Shown: piece by piece, positions 54,179 through 64,000 of the stretch
Layout: each line of letters begins with the position of its first letter
How positions within the stretch are numbered: the first letter of the stretch is position 1
Source of the DNA: Parietichytrium sp. I65-24A
Lineage: Eukaryota; Sar; Bigyra; Thraustochytrida; Thraustochytriidae
Reading direction: 5' to 3'
Length of the DNA stretch: 64,000 nt
Assembly: GCA_012862575.1 (NCBI GenBank)
Contig: BLSF01000050.1
Span: 186,001-250,000 of the forward strand
Notes under the pieces: generated by a model
Databases searched by the model: none
Told to the model about the DNA's origin: nothing
What the model saw: the letters and a program-made list of their open reading frames with translations, nothing else
Made by a program: the position numbers and the translations under genes

Positions 54179-55384
54179 AGCCAGCGCTCGTTGCTGGCTG
54201 GCGCCAAGTATGCTGCTTTGGCGAGTTGTGTCGACGGCGCTGATTGAACGCTCGAGTGGAGTACGTGAGCGTACGTGAGCGCGGTGGTTTATGTGCAAGA
54301 CAGCGCTTGGATAACTTGGATAATCAAGTCTTTGAGGAAAGGTTTCTTGGATGAATGTCACGGGTTGCTTGCTGCTGGGATCTGGGAAGAGGTACTGAGT
54401 ACTGAGCGCTGGCAGTGAGTGAGTGAGTGAGTGTACGTACGCGTGCGGAGGCATTGACGCCGGCAGATGGGTCCCGTGTCCAATAATTTGATGCTTTGTG
54501 GCGCATGTCAGTAGCGCTTCTCCGGTCAAGTTCGGCCATCAAGATGTGCCATGTGCGATGTGCGATGTGCGATGCGAGGGTGGCGTCCATGCTGCGCCTT
54601 TTTCGTTCTTGTGGCCGCGCTAAGGCGAACTCGTTTGTTGGCAGCGTGGAACTCTCTTCACGAAACTGCAGAGCGCGGAACTCGCCCGGACCGATTGCCA
54701 TGCACTGCCGTCGAAGGCCCCGAGTTCTTTCAACATTCTATTCGAGGTCACCCTATTCTATTCGAGAACCAAACAGAATTCAGAGCAGGCAAAGCTCAGC
54801 CTTTCCTTCGTCACTGTAGCCCATGCCGAAGTGTACTAGTTCGCAGCGACTTTCACATTCTCCCGACTCTCAAGCCTCCGTCAGGAATTACTAATCGTCG
54901 TGTCGCGCACCTGGATTCGCCGGATGAACAATTGGAACGAACGACCTATCGATATTCTTGGCCGTGGGCTTTGCTCTTCCATCGCTGATGCTAAAGCCAT
55001 ACATTTGGAAGTCGCCGAGTTGGCTCTCCCGAAGGAAGTGAGAATGAAGGCACCAGGTACTAGTACTCATTGAGACAAAACATCATTCGTTGGTTGAGAG
55101 AATCTCACAATCTCTTTTTACAATTACCGGTACGAAAGTAAATCAAGAGCTAAATCTTCCAGATCCATAGAAGATCCCAGGTCCAGCGGAGGCGAACGAC
55201 AGTGAGCAGCTGTAATCCCTGCCACAGTGGGGCGCAAAAGCCCGTCCATCAATGGTTCGATGACCATTGCATGCCAATGATGCCCGATTGCAATCGCAAC
55301 TTGGAACTGCCAGCGAGAGTAGCTAGTCTAGAGAGCGGCGATGTGAGCCGGTCTTGAGACGCGAGCAGATGGTGGTACTAAGTA
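54179..55384. other. Intergenic, promoter of the thioredoxin-fold gene and unassigned sequence
   Basis: It contains a GTACTGAG...GGCAGTGAGT variant of the recurrent motif (54392-54420), GTGCGATGTGCGATGTGCG repeats near 54551-54570, and TACCGGTA at 55125. Around 55170-55235 is a segment (GGCGAACGACAGTGAGCAGC) that recurs near 55640, at the start of the large repeat. No gene seen. Confidence 0.55.
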
Positions 55385-57505
55385 GCTCTTTCCGAGCTTG
55401 CCAAGTTTATACACTTCGCTATGAGCTTTTGAGAATGATCAACTCGAGGTACCAGCGGACTGCAGTGCGAGCTGATCTCAGCCTGCGTGCGGGCAGGTTG
55501 TGCTGGCATGGATTCCAGCGCGCAGAGACTGTTAGAATCCACTGCAATCCGAAGGGGAGCTACTTTCCAAGTAACTTATTCCCACTTGCACTTCAACATT
55601 TCTAGCCTCTTTTTGCCACACCGGGTGACTTCCAGCGGAAGCGAACGACAGTGAGCAGCTGTAACCCCTGCTTAGTGGGGTGTGGTGCTTTTGCCACCTG
55701 CTGACGACGGTCACTGTGAAGCGAACGACAAATTTAGTGCCCGCGGTAAATCATACCGGTACTGACTGTGAGTACACTCAGTACTGAGTACCGTAGTTGG
55801 GCGTCGACTGACCGTCCACGGCTGCTCGTGCACACTTCTCCTGCGTGCCGAGAATTCCGCTCCAGAAAATGTTCGAACCTGGACGGCGGGACTTGGACCC
55901 GTTCCAACGAACTTGGGCACAAGTGCGTGCTGAGAAGGCAAGCTCGCCTTGCGTGTGTGGCTGTGCCTGTGGAGGTTGGCATAAACTGTTCTTGGAGCAT
56001 GAGTGAAGTGGAACACGGAGTGACAGTCAACAAGGGCGTGTGAATGAGTCACCATAAACAAAAAGGTGTTCGAAAGTGGCATTGGCCAAAGAAGGGAGAC
56101 TAGGTGGTGGAAAGTGAAGAAGAAGGATAGAGTACTGAGTACCGGTACCTAAAGAGCGCAGGAAACTCAAAGGAAAAGGCTCTATGCACAAAATTCCAAG
56201 GGCACATAAATGACGAGAAGCACAAAAACTGCAAAGCACAAGCATCACATCAACGCAAATTGATCATTTGTTGATCCTGTGAAGGTAACTGCTAGCTCTC
56301 ATATAGTGGAGTGTGGTGGTCTTCGAGCGAAAGTCGAACACAAAAGTTACAAAAGTCGCGTATCGTGTGCTCAGCATGCGCAGTAAGACTGATGCCGAGA
56401 ACAAGGCCATAAGTCACTTTCAAAGCAGAATCGAGAACACAAGAGGACTTGGACCCTACAAGCGACGAGGCAAACTAACAGGAAGCGTCACAGAAGTATT
56501 GCCTACCATGTACCCACCTCAACAAGTTGACAAGGGTTGCCTCCCCTTGGTATTGGTATTATTGAACGCTTCTTGACTGCGAATCAAGATCAACAAACAA
56601 CAAGACAAGACAAGGAACAAAGAAATGTCGAGCTCTGAGTGGGAACGGGGTCTCCCAAATGTCCATCCAAAGACCCGAAGCATTGCGAGCCCTTCGGTCC
56701 ATCCGGACGAGCACACACCTCAAAAGCGCTATCAGAATGCATCAGAATCGAGAAGAAGTTAACGAGGAGCTGTAACTCAGGCCATAGTGAGTTCGTAAGA
56801 TGGGTGTGCTCACCTTTGCGGATTGCAAACTCACAAAAGAAGAGCGTAAATGTTACCAGATTACGTAGGAAAAGGGCTTACTCCCATCCATCCATCACCG
56901 TGCCTTCGTACTCATTCGAGCATAGCAAGCATATCCATGCCCGTGGGGGGAGCCACAATTGGCAAAAATTGCCGTGAATGTAGGAACTCTGGCGATCGAG
57001 TCGTTGTCAACTTGTAGTTGTGTAGCCGAAGCTCTCCGAGAGAGGCACAGTGCACATTCGCGTGATCCACGGTGTTGGGTTACTCGTAGTACCGAGTAGC
57101 GGCTTGCGCAACGCGAAGTGTTGATGTTCAGCATCTTGTCAAAGGAGAGTTTTGTGACCTTGACATTGTTTCTGTCTCGTAAAGGAGTAAGTTCGCAGCT
57201 CGCTGTCAGCTTTGTCTCCTCTATCTTAATTTCACAAATTCGGACATGACAGTGGCATGTCATTGACTGCGTGTCGTGTGCGAGATAGTTTTACACTAGG
57301 AGCAAAGTGAGAATTCTCTTGCGGAGATGGTGTTCTCTGAGATGAGAAGGGGCAGATAAATTCAGAATTCATTTTGTGCTCTCTTTCGGCGCAAGGTGAA
57401 CTCGGCATTGGCACGAACTGACTGCGATTGTGTGATTCTGTGATTCAGTGCAGACCCAAAACCACAACCCTCGCTCGAGACGAGTTAGCTGAACATTTGC
57501 CTCAA
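55385..57505. repeat. Duplicated upstream segment, copy A
   Basis: Long collinear similarity with 61310-62705 and 63540-64000. Shared landmarks include TTCCGAGCTTGCCAA, CTGGACGGCGGG, GGAGTGTGGTGGTCTTCGAG and GGCATGTC. It leads directly into the presumed 5' leader of the subtilase at 57621, so it contains the promoter of that gene. Small open frames inside it are not called as genes. Confidence 0.8.
55759..55775 (+). promoter_or_regulatory. Recurrent near-palindromic 17-mer
   Basis: GTACTGACTGTGAGTAC, overlapping a TACCGGTA palindrome (55754-55761), inside duplicated segment copy A. Confidence 0.4.
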
Positions 57506-57620
57506 ATTGCAACCGGCCTAGCTCACAGCCAGCGCAAAAGCCTTTCCTCTCTCTTCTGTCTACGCTTCGGTGTTCTGTGTTTTCGCGCCGTTCCTCTTCT
57601 GTTTTCCCTGTCTTCACAAC

Positions 57621-60272
57621 ATGAAGCTTCTCTACAGCGTCTCCGCTGCTGCAGGAGTGGCCGCCACGCTCGCTGCTGCGCCAAAGTATGATCAGGCCGT
57701 GTCTGAGCTGACCGGCTGCCATCTGTCCTTTGGTTCCTGCCTCTCGGCCGCGGAAGGTATCATCCCAAATGTCGCCAAGGAGAACTGCGTTGGTGATCCA
57801 AAGGTCCGAAATATGACCTACGTCCAGCTTTACAAGACTGGCGACGAGTTCGAGGCAGCTGCCGAGGCAAGCCAGGACACTGGTTTCCTTGCGCGCTTGA
57901 AGGACACCACCACCGTTGAGACCGCTCTCGCCGCAGGAGTGCCAGCAGGGTCTTTCCTCTTTTGCGAAGCTGGAACCTATGCTATAGTTGAACAATCTCT
58001 CGACGCTTCTCTTGCCGATTTCGAGATCAAGCTCACCCCAGAGCTCAAGTTGCATCCTGCGGAGCTTGCAGACGACGCAGAGTCTGCTTCTTCATCTTAC
58101 CGTATCGCCCTCAACAGCGACTCTGTCGGCATGTCAGCATTGGTTGCCAATGCCATGGCCCAGAGACACTCCGAGCGTCGTCGTCTTGGTGCGACCGATT
58201 CTGCCCTGACTTTTGCGGTCTCGCGCGGAACTGTCTCCGCCTCCAAGTACGTTGAGGTCACTGGCGCCAACCTGGACGACCTCAAATCCATCGCTGCAAT
58301 GCCTGAGGTGGCGTCAATCTCGAAGCGTGTGCCAGCCGAGGCTTACAACGCAGAAGCAGCTCTATTGCTCCAAGAGAACATTGCGCACCCAATCGTTACG
58401 AATGACACTGTGTACCAAGGTCTCTTAGGCGACGATGTTCTGGACCGCGGAGTGTCTAGGTTCGCGAAAGCTGGCATCGACGGAACAGGCCAGATTGTTG
58501 GTGTTGGAGACACCGGGCTCGACATCGGAAGCTGCTACTTTGCCGACGAGAACGTGAACGAACTCGAAAACTACTTGGCGCGGATGAATTCTACTAGAGG
58601 AACGGTTCATTCTTACCCAAACCATCGCAAGGTCATTCAATACGTTGCATACGCCGATGGTGGGGAAGGAAAGGTCGGCGGCCACGGAACCCATGTCTCC
58701 GGAAGTGTTGCAGGCAAGCTGGCGAACGAAGGCACCGATGCCGTTTACTGGAACACGGCAAATGCGGATGGTGTGGACTACGAGGGTATGGCTTCAGGCG
58801 CAAAGATCGCAGTCTTTGACATCGGCGACCCAGCAGAACGATACCTCGTCGTTCCGGATGACCTGACTGACGTGCTTGAGCCTTCGTACAACGTGGGGGC
58901 TCGCATTCACACCAATTCTTGGGGAGGAACCTACTCCGCGTACTTCAAGGCGGAAGCAGGTGCTCTTGACGAGTTTACGTGGAAGAATCAGGACCTTTTG
59001 GTTCTCTTTGCTGCAGGAAACAGTCAATTCGAGCTCACTCTCGGTGCACAGACACAGTCCAAGAACATCTTGACGGTCGGCGCGTCCATGAACACTGGGC
59101 GTTCGTTTTCTGCGGTGTATGCTGCTGCTGGAAATTCGACGGCGTACCCTGTGACCAGGGCTTATGATTATGCTCATGATAGGCTCGGATACTCTCCTTC
59201 AACCGATGTTAACGACACCAAGCCAGAGCTGAGCGAAAGTCTAGCAACATTCAGCAGCCAAGGACCTGCGTTCGACATGCGCATCACTCCGGATGTGGTG
59301 GCTCCAGGATTTTTCATCGCAAGCGCTATTAGTAATAATGGAACGACCGAGAGTGATTTCGAGACTTGTGTGGTGGATACCAAGGCCGGAACGTCTATGG
59401 CGACCCCTGTGACAGCAGGTCATGCTGCTTTGATCCGCCAGTACTTTGCAGATGGGTTTTACCCGTCTGGCGCGGCTGTGGAAGCTGACAAGTTCGAGCC
59501 TATGGGGGCACTCGTGAAAGCTATGTTTATTGATGGAGCTGAGTATCTCACTGGATACCACAAGGGCACCGGTGTCGTAGAGCCAATTCCGCAAGGCTCT
59601 CCAAACTATGCGCAGGGATTCGGACGCGTTCACTTGGACAAGAACATGCCATTGTCAGGTGTTTCAGGCACCAAGGGCCTCTTCGTGGACGGAGACATGG
59701 CGAACATGCCAATGCTCACCCGCTCCAGCATGTCTAAAGTGTACAAAGTCACTGTACTTCCGGACAGCCAGTTCGATCTTCAGGCCACTCTCGCATGGTT
59801 CGAGCCTTCCGCCTCCGAATACGCCGTGTCGGCAATCATCAACGACCTTGACATCAAGATCGAATCGCCAAGTGGAAAGGTGTACTACCCGAATGGCCGG
59901 TCCGGGGCAGACAAAGTGAACACTGTCGAGAAGGTTGTCGTGCCAAAGTCCGAGCTCGCTGAGGGCGGCGAGTACACTGTGACCGTCTCCGCAAGCAAGC
60001 TCAACTACGACAATCAGCCATTCGCAGTCGTCATCACCAAGGGCAGCGGGGGCTCGGTATCCGACACCACGACGCAGAACGTCAAGGCGAACACGGAGAC
60101 CACTGAGACTGCATCGAGCACCGGTGCAATTGTCGGAGGCATCGTGGGAGGCATTGTTCTCTCTGCCCTCGTTGTCGTGGGCGCATTTCGGAAATTCAGA
60201 TCCTCCAAGGGGATGACTCCAAGCGAACCTGTGGACGCCGTCAAAGCCTTCGACCCCGAGTGCGACTTATAA
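57621..60272 (+). CDS. Type I membrane subtilase (S8A, KP-43-like)
   Basis: An 883-residue protein from ATG 57621. Signal peptide MKLLYSVSAAAGVAATLAAA, then a long N-terminal propeptide-like region (about 25-270). The subtilisin catalytic residues are Asp297 (GVGDTGLD), His355 (GGHGTHVSG) and Ser592 (GTSMATP). The oxyanion Asn467 lies in FAAGNS. The spacing between Asp and His and the later ATLAWFEPSAS...INDLDIKIESPSG block match the KP-43 type of S8A peptidases, which carry a C-terminal beta-barrel. A single membrane helix (about 834-856, with GxxxG: IVGGIVGGIVLSALVVV) and a short cytosolic tail follow. All catalytic residues are present, so it should be an active secreted or surface serine protease, processed from a proenzyme. 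No introns. The upstream region is a duplicated segment that also recurs to the right of the gene. Confidence 0.93.
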   Translation: MKLLYSVSAAAGVAATLAAAPKYDQAVSELTGCHLSFGSCLSAAEGIIPNVAKENCVGDPKVRNMTYVQLYKTGDEFEAAAEASQDTGFLARLKDTTTVETALAAGVPAGSFLFCEAGTYAIVEQSLDASLADFEIKLTPELKLHPAELADDAESASSSYRIALNSDSVGMSALVANAMAQRHSERRRLGATDSALTFAVSRGTVSASKYVEVTGANLDDLKSIAAMPEVASISKRVPAEAYNAEAALLLQENIAHPIVTNDTVYQGLLGDDVLDRGVSRFAKAGIDGTGQIVGVGDTGLDIGSCYFADENVNELENYLARMNSTRGTVHSYPNHRKVIQYVAYADGGEGKVGGHGTHVSGSVAGKLANEGTDAVYWNTANADGVDYEGMASGAKIAVFDIGDPAERYLVVPDDLTDVLEPSYNVGARIHTNSWGGTYSAYFKAEAGALDEFTWKNQDLLVLFAAGNSQFELTLGAQTQSKNILTVGASMNTGRSFSAVYAAAGNSTAYPVTRAYDYAHDRLGYSPSTDVNDTKPELSESLATFSSQGPAFDMRITPDVVAPGFFIASAISNNGTTESDFETCVVDTKAGTSMATPVTAGHAALIRQYFADGFYPSGAAVEADKFEPMGALVKAMFIDGAEYLTGYHKGTGVVEPIPQGSPNYAQGFGRVHLDKNMPLSGVSGTKGLFVDGDMANMPMLTRSSMSKVYKVTVLPDSQFDLQATLAWFEPSASEYAVSAIINDLDIKIESPSGKVYYPNGRSGADKVNTVEKVVVPKSELAEGGEYTVTVSASKLNYDNQPFAVVITKGSGGSVSDTTTQNVKANTETTETASSTGAIVGGIVGGIVLSALVVVGAFRKFRSSKGMTPSEPVDAVKAFDPECDL

Positions 60273-60325
60273 TACCGTTGTTTTCTGTGTCAGGGAGACC
60301 ATGTCCCTCAATTGACGTGTCACGC

Positions 60326-60342
60326 GAACTGACTGTGAGTAC
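60326..60342 (+). promoter_or_regulatory. Recurrent near-palindromic 17-mer
   Basis: GAACTGACTGTGAGTAC, about 55 bp after the subtilase stop codon. The location 3' of a gene argues against a purely promoter-proximal role for the motif. Confidence 0.4.
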
Positions 60343-60532
60343 CCCAAAAGCCCTACGCTCGAGCTCTCGTTGGAAACACATGTTCGAGTATGATGATCTT
60401 TTTGATTGAACCATTTCACTATTCAATTCTATTTTATTGCCTGTTTCAACATCTCATATCCCCTCCCTTTCACTATCTTTTCTTTCTTGTTGACTTGACT
60501 GCTTGAGAGACAAATGGGGAGCTGAGTACTCC

Positions 60533-60549
60533 GCACTGACAGTGAGTAC
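60533..60549 (+). promoter_or_regulatory. Recurrent near-palindromic 17-mer
   Basis: GCACTGACAGTGAGTAC, a second copy in the subtilase 3' flank. Confidence 0.4.
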
Positions 60550-60691
60550 CAGTCAAGCTTTTGTAGTACTTGGGTTCCAATCCGATTTATTTTACATGCT
60601 TGTTACATAATTCAGATTGTTGTGTATTTGGGTCCTTTGTACGCCGCCCAGTTGTCCGGGAACACGCTGGAGAGGTTGCTGACTCTCGGGA

Positions 60692-60715
60692 GCGAGAATT
60701 CATGTGAATTCTCGC
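60692..60715. repeat. Perfect 11-bp inverted repeat
   Basis: The arms GCGAGAATTCA and TGAATTCTCGC are exact reverse complements separated by TG. This could form a hairpin in RNA, or a cruciform or dimer site in DNA. Confidence 0.7.
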
Positions 60716-61309
60716 GGTCTGTTTCCGGCATGGACACTATGAGAATCTGCGAGCAAATTCACGCTCGAGTTCTGAACTCTCTCGGAAGATCAAAGCTTTA
60801 GTTGGTCTACACGCTGTTGACAACGAGAATCGCATCGGCCGTGCTTTGGGGAGTTAATCTTGCGTTGTGTCCGGTGAAGAGCTGACAGTCACGGCGAATG
60901 CTCTCTTTCCCCCGTCAGTCTCAACATCTTGTCAATCTGCGCACAAGCGAGGAAAAAAGTGCTCAGAAGATCCGTCTGCAACCGTTTTGAGCACGTGTCA
61001 AATCGCAAACATAACGCACTTTGGTGACTTGAGATTTAGGAAACGTTATAGTTTTTTTGAGCAAGTCGTCGAAGGTTTTTTTAATTCGCGAGACCATGGT
61101 GGACATTTACCGGTACTCGAGTACACGGAAACCTACCTGCGCATAAAAATTACTTTCGCCATAACATTCGTATTGTGTAATCTCAACGCGAGGTGTGATA
61201 CTATCTCCAGCTCGACAATCAAGGTCCGATTTTGACGAAAGCTTGCTAAGGGAAGTGATCACAACATGTTACTAAGACTTTCGCAAAGTATTCACTTCAT
61301 TTTGTACCC

Positions 61310-62705
61310 CCATTTCCGAGCTTGCCAAACTTACACTTCGCTACGAACGTTCGAGATTGCTCTTCCCGACGTGCCAGCGATCTGGACCAGTGTGCGGGCA
61401 GGTGCTGCTGGCATGTACTCCAGCGCGCAGAGACTGTGAGAAGCAGTGCAATGCGAAGGGGAGGGAGCTCTACATTCCAATTATAGCTTAATCCCACTTG
61501 CAGTTCAACATTTCTTGCACCTTTGGCATGTTTTGCCACTTGCCGTCACTGTGGCGAACAACGACTTGTGACCGCGGCATATACTGCCGCAGCTTAGTCG
61601 GGCGACCGACCATGTCATTCATGACGTTGTAGCCATCCAGACAGTCTTACCGCGCCGCTCGTGCACACTGCTCCAGCGTGCCGAGAATTGCTCGCCAGAA
61701 GGTGCCGCAGCTCGAAATGGTTCGCGTAGAGTTGGGACAAGGCCATACAAGGCCGTGCCGTTTTTAAACCTGGACGGCGGGGCTTGGACCCGTTCCTTCG
61801 CAGAACGCCGTTCAAGACTTGGGGTGCGGAAGGCTTGCTGAGAAGGCAAGGAATTTCACGCGCACTTAGACATCTGTCGATGACGGGAAGTAACTGCTAG
61901 CTCTCAGTAGCGGAGTGTGGTGGTCTTCGAGCGACTGTCGAACACAAAACTTACAAAAGTCGCGAGTCGTGCGCTCAGTATGCTCAGTAATCCTCATGCA
62001 GAGAACAACACCGTACAGAGTGCGAATCAAGATCAACAGACAACAACAACACAAAACACGAAACAAAGAAATGTCAAACTCTGAGTGGGAATGGGTTCTC
62101 ACGAATGTCCACCCGAAGGACTTGAAGGTGTCGCGAGCTTTCTGACGAGCACACACCTCGAAACTATTGACTGAGCTGTAACTCCGGCCATAGTGAGTTT
62201 GTAAGATGGGTGCTCACATGTGCTCATCTTGCAAACATTTGCAAACTCACAAATTACTTTACATGTTAAGTTAACATGTCCCATCCATCATTCGAGCATA
62301 CCCAATAAACCTTATGCCGGGGACGCAATTGGCGAAATTGCCGTGAACGTAGGAAGTCTGGCGATCGAGTCATTGTGAACTTGGAGTTGCGTAGCCGAAG
62401 CGCTCCAACGCTGGGAGAGGTCTTGGGAGGTCGCGAAGTCTGGCACATGGTACTTTGTACTCTCCTTTGTGTAGTGCACATTCGCATTGATGAACGGTGG
62501 TGGAGGACTCATACTGACTGTGAGTACCTGGTACTGATTTGAGACTTGCGCAACGCGAAGTGTTGATGTTTAACATCTTGTCAAAGGAGAGTTTTGTGAC
62601 CTTGAAATTGCTTCTGTCTCGGAAAGGAGTAACTTCGCAGCTCGCTGTCAGCTTTGTCTCCTCTATCTTAATTTCACAAATTCGGACATGACAGAGGCAT
62701 GTCGT
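61310..62705. repeat. Duplicated upstream segment, copy B
   Basis: Collinear with 55385-57240, in the same orientation but shorter through deletions. Shared blocks include the TTCCGAGCTTGCCAA start and the CTGGACGGCGGGGCTTGGAC block. The GGAGTGTGGTGGTCTTCGAG block and the final TCCTCTATCTTAATTTCACA...GGCATGTC block are also shared. Confidence 0.8.
62511..62527 (+). promoter_or_regulatory. Recurrent near-palindromic 17-mer
   Basis: ATACTGACTGTGAGTAC, within duplicated segment copy B. Confidence 0.4.
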
Positions 62706-63539
62706 GGCGGCTTTGCTGGCATGAACGTAACTGCGTGCTCAAGCTCCACCGAACTCAAGCCAACCTCAGCAGCACACAGACTGGCACAGGCGCAGTCTTG
62801 TACCGGGTACTTTTTTCTAATTTGAACCGGCACGTCCTTGCCCCCATCCATCCCCATCCCCACGCTATGCGCACCTTCGAGACCATCTTCTCGGCACGCT
62901 GGTGTGCACTTCCTGATACTTCCTGCCCCGTAGTCCCGCGTAGACAAGGGAGGGAGTAAGTTGCAGGACAAAGAAGGCGCTCCTTCGAGCGAAAGAAAAC
63001 CTTGACAGTAAATCACAGGTAGAAAAGAGGGCAGGAAATGCGAAAGAGCAAAGTAAAGAGTGTGAACTGCCCGATAAAATCTACTTTCAATCTCTGTTGA
63101 ACGAAGAGATTATGACGAAATCACCTGTTCTGATATTTCTAGGTGGAGTTACTATTACTAGCTAGCTAGTACCGTACCTTTCTCACTAAACTAATCGTTC
63201 GCTTGGAAGTACCAAGTTTTGCGCAACGCGGCAGATTTCAACAAAACGTCACCGAGGTATACTTGCATCACATTGCCTCAAGACAAGACAGGAAGGAAGA
63301 CAAGAAGACGAGGTCAAGTTACAATTTTTTGCCACTTCGACTTTCCCATCCGAAGCGCTTGGTGCAAGTCCTACTAACGAGTCTTACGAGCACACACCTC
63401 AAAAGTACCGACCCAGATAGCAGTACCGGTAAGTGTGAAAGTTAGTTCGTGTTACGCTCTGACCCTATCCTCTAACTAGTAGTTGGTTATTCTTACATGC
63501 CACGCTGCACAGGCCGTGAATAGTGAATGTATGAAAAGC
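62706..63539. other. Sequence unique to the second copy of the duplicated unit
   Basis: This stretch has no counterpart in copy A and separates copy B from the leader copy at the right edge. It includes TACCGGTA at 63424. No gene seen. Confidence 0.5.
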
Positions 63540-64000
63540 AAAAAACTTGAAGTTGCATAGCCGGAGCCCTTCGACTCTGGTGATGTATTCGCGTCGACGA
63601 TCGCTTGGGTTGGTACAGCATAGACTGTGAATGCGAATAGCGTAATCTGTACGAGATGTTGCCACTCGCTCAGCGATGTGTCTCATTGTTCAGTCTCATG
63701 TCAAACGAGAATTTTGTGACCTTGAAATTGTTTCTGTTTCGTCTCGAAAAATGATTGCTGTTAGGTGTGTGAGAGTAAGTGAGTGAGAAATAAACAGCTT
63801 TGAATTAGGAGCAAAGTGAGAATCCTCTTGCGGAGATGGTCTTCTCTGAGATGAGAAGAGGCAGATAAATTCAGAATTCATTTTGTGCTCTCTTTCGGCG
63901 CAAGGTGAACTCGGCATTGGCACGAACTGACTGCGATCCTGTGACTCTGTGCAGACCCAAAACCACAACCCGCGCTCGAAACGAGTTGGCTGATACTTTG
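63540..64000. repeat. Copy of the subtilase 5' leader at the window edge
   Basis: From about 63800 to the end the sequence matches 57296-57500 nearly base for base. Shared words include AGGAGCAAAGTGAGAAT, AGATAAATTCAGAATTCATT and GCAGACCCAAAACCACAACC. In copy A this block lies about 120 to 325 bp before the subtilase ATG. A homologous start codon is therefore expected about 120 bp beyond the window. Confidence 0.85.

Larger units (their letters stand above)
60273..61309. other. Subtilase 3' flank and unassigned sequence
   Basis: It contains two copies of the recurrent 17-mer (60326, 60533), an 11-bp perfect inverted repeat (60692-60715) and TACCGGTA at 61108. An open frame at 60867-61235 begins with a GTG and has no family pattern, so it is not called. 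Confidence 0.55.

Noticed and set aside
55250-55275. ATGGTTCGATGACCAT, another tRNA T-arm-like hairpin
   Set aside because: A T-arm-like stem exists, but the upstream sequence does not give the other arms of a tRNA.
60867-61235. Open frame of 122 residues after the subtilase
   Set aside because: It begins with GTG, has no recognisable domain, and lies in a repeat-rich flank.
54300-64000. Transposable element as the source of the repeated segments
   Set aside because: No transposase, reverse transcriptase, terminal inverted repeats or target-site duplications were seen. The collinear order with the subtilase fits tandem duplication better.

Overview
The window is eukaryotic nuclear DNA from a unicellular organism with few introns. 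The evidence is a COP9 signalosome subunit 2, an Hv1-type proton channel, a J-domain protein with ankyrin and TPR repeats, two genes with GT-AG introns, and gene spacing of about 0.2 to 3.5 kb. The giant DUF3638/DUF3645 protein, the KP-43-type subtilase and intergenic words of the type ACTGACTGTGAGTAC suggest a stramenopile-like protist. A thraustochytrid would fit, but this is a guess and another intron-poor alga or protist is possible.

Left arm (1-6260): a small Rsa3-like ribosome-assembly protein (minus strand), a spliced small membrane protein, a DUF1749-type alpha/beta hydrolase, a minisatellite of about 90 bp units, and a Cof-type HAD phosphatase with an N-terminal membrane anchor. Centre (6761-31390, minus strand): one uninterrupted reading frame for a protein of about 8200 residues. 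It carries concanavalin/LamG-like, ubiquitin-like, Tudor-like, thioredoxin, WWE-like, SPRY-like, EF-hand and zinc-binding modules around a DUF3638/DUF3645 ATPase-like core.

Middle-right (31391-46808): a long gene-poor stretch with a satellite of about 121 bp units. Next come two tandem intact short-chain dehydrogenases (SDRs), an ankyrin-repeat protein, and a third, three-exon SDR-like gene on the opposite strand that has lost the catalytic tyrosine and lysine. The Hv1 proton channel and CSN2 follow. Right arm (47099-64000): the J/ANK/TPR protein, a protein with several VOC (glyoxalase-fold) units, a secreted thioredoxin-fold protein, and a type I membrane subtilase. The upstream region of the subtilase is duplicated again to the right of the gene, and the window ends inside a copy of the subtilase 5' leader. 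A tandem subtilase paralogue probably starts just outside the window.

No operons, tRNA or rRNA genes, CRISPR arrays or recognisable transposases were found. The genes are mostly unrelated housekeeping and signalling loci. The exceptions are two local families, the SDR cluster and the subtilase tandem unit. A near-palindromic 17-mer, GTACTGAC(A/T)GTGAGTAC, recurs in the intergenic DNA, often 170 to 370 bp upstream of start codons.
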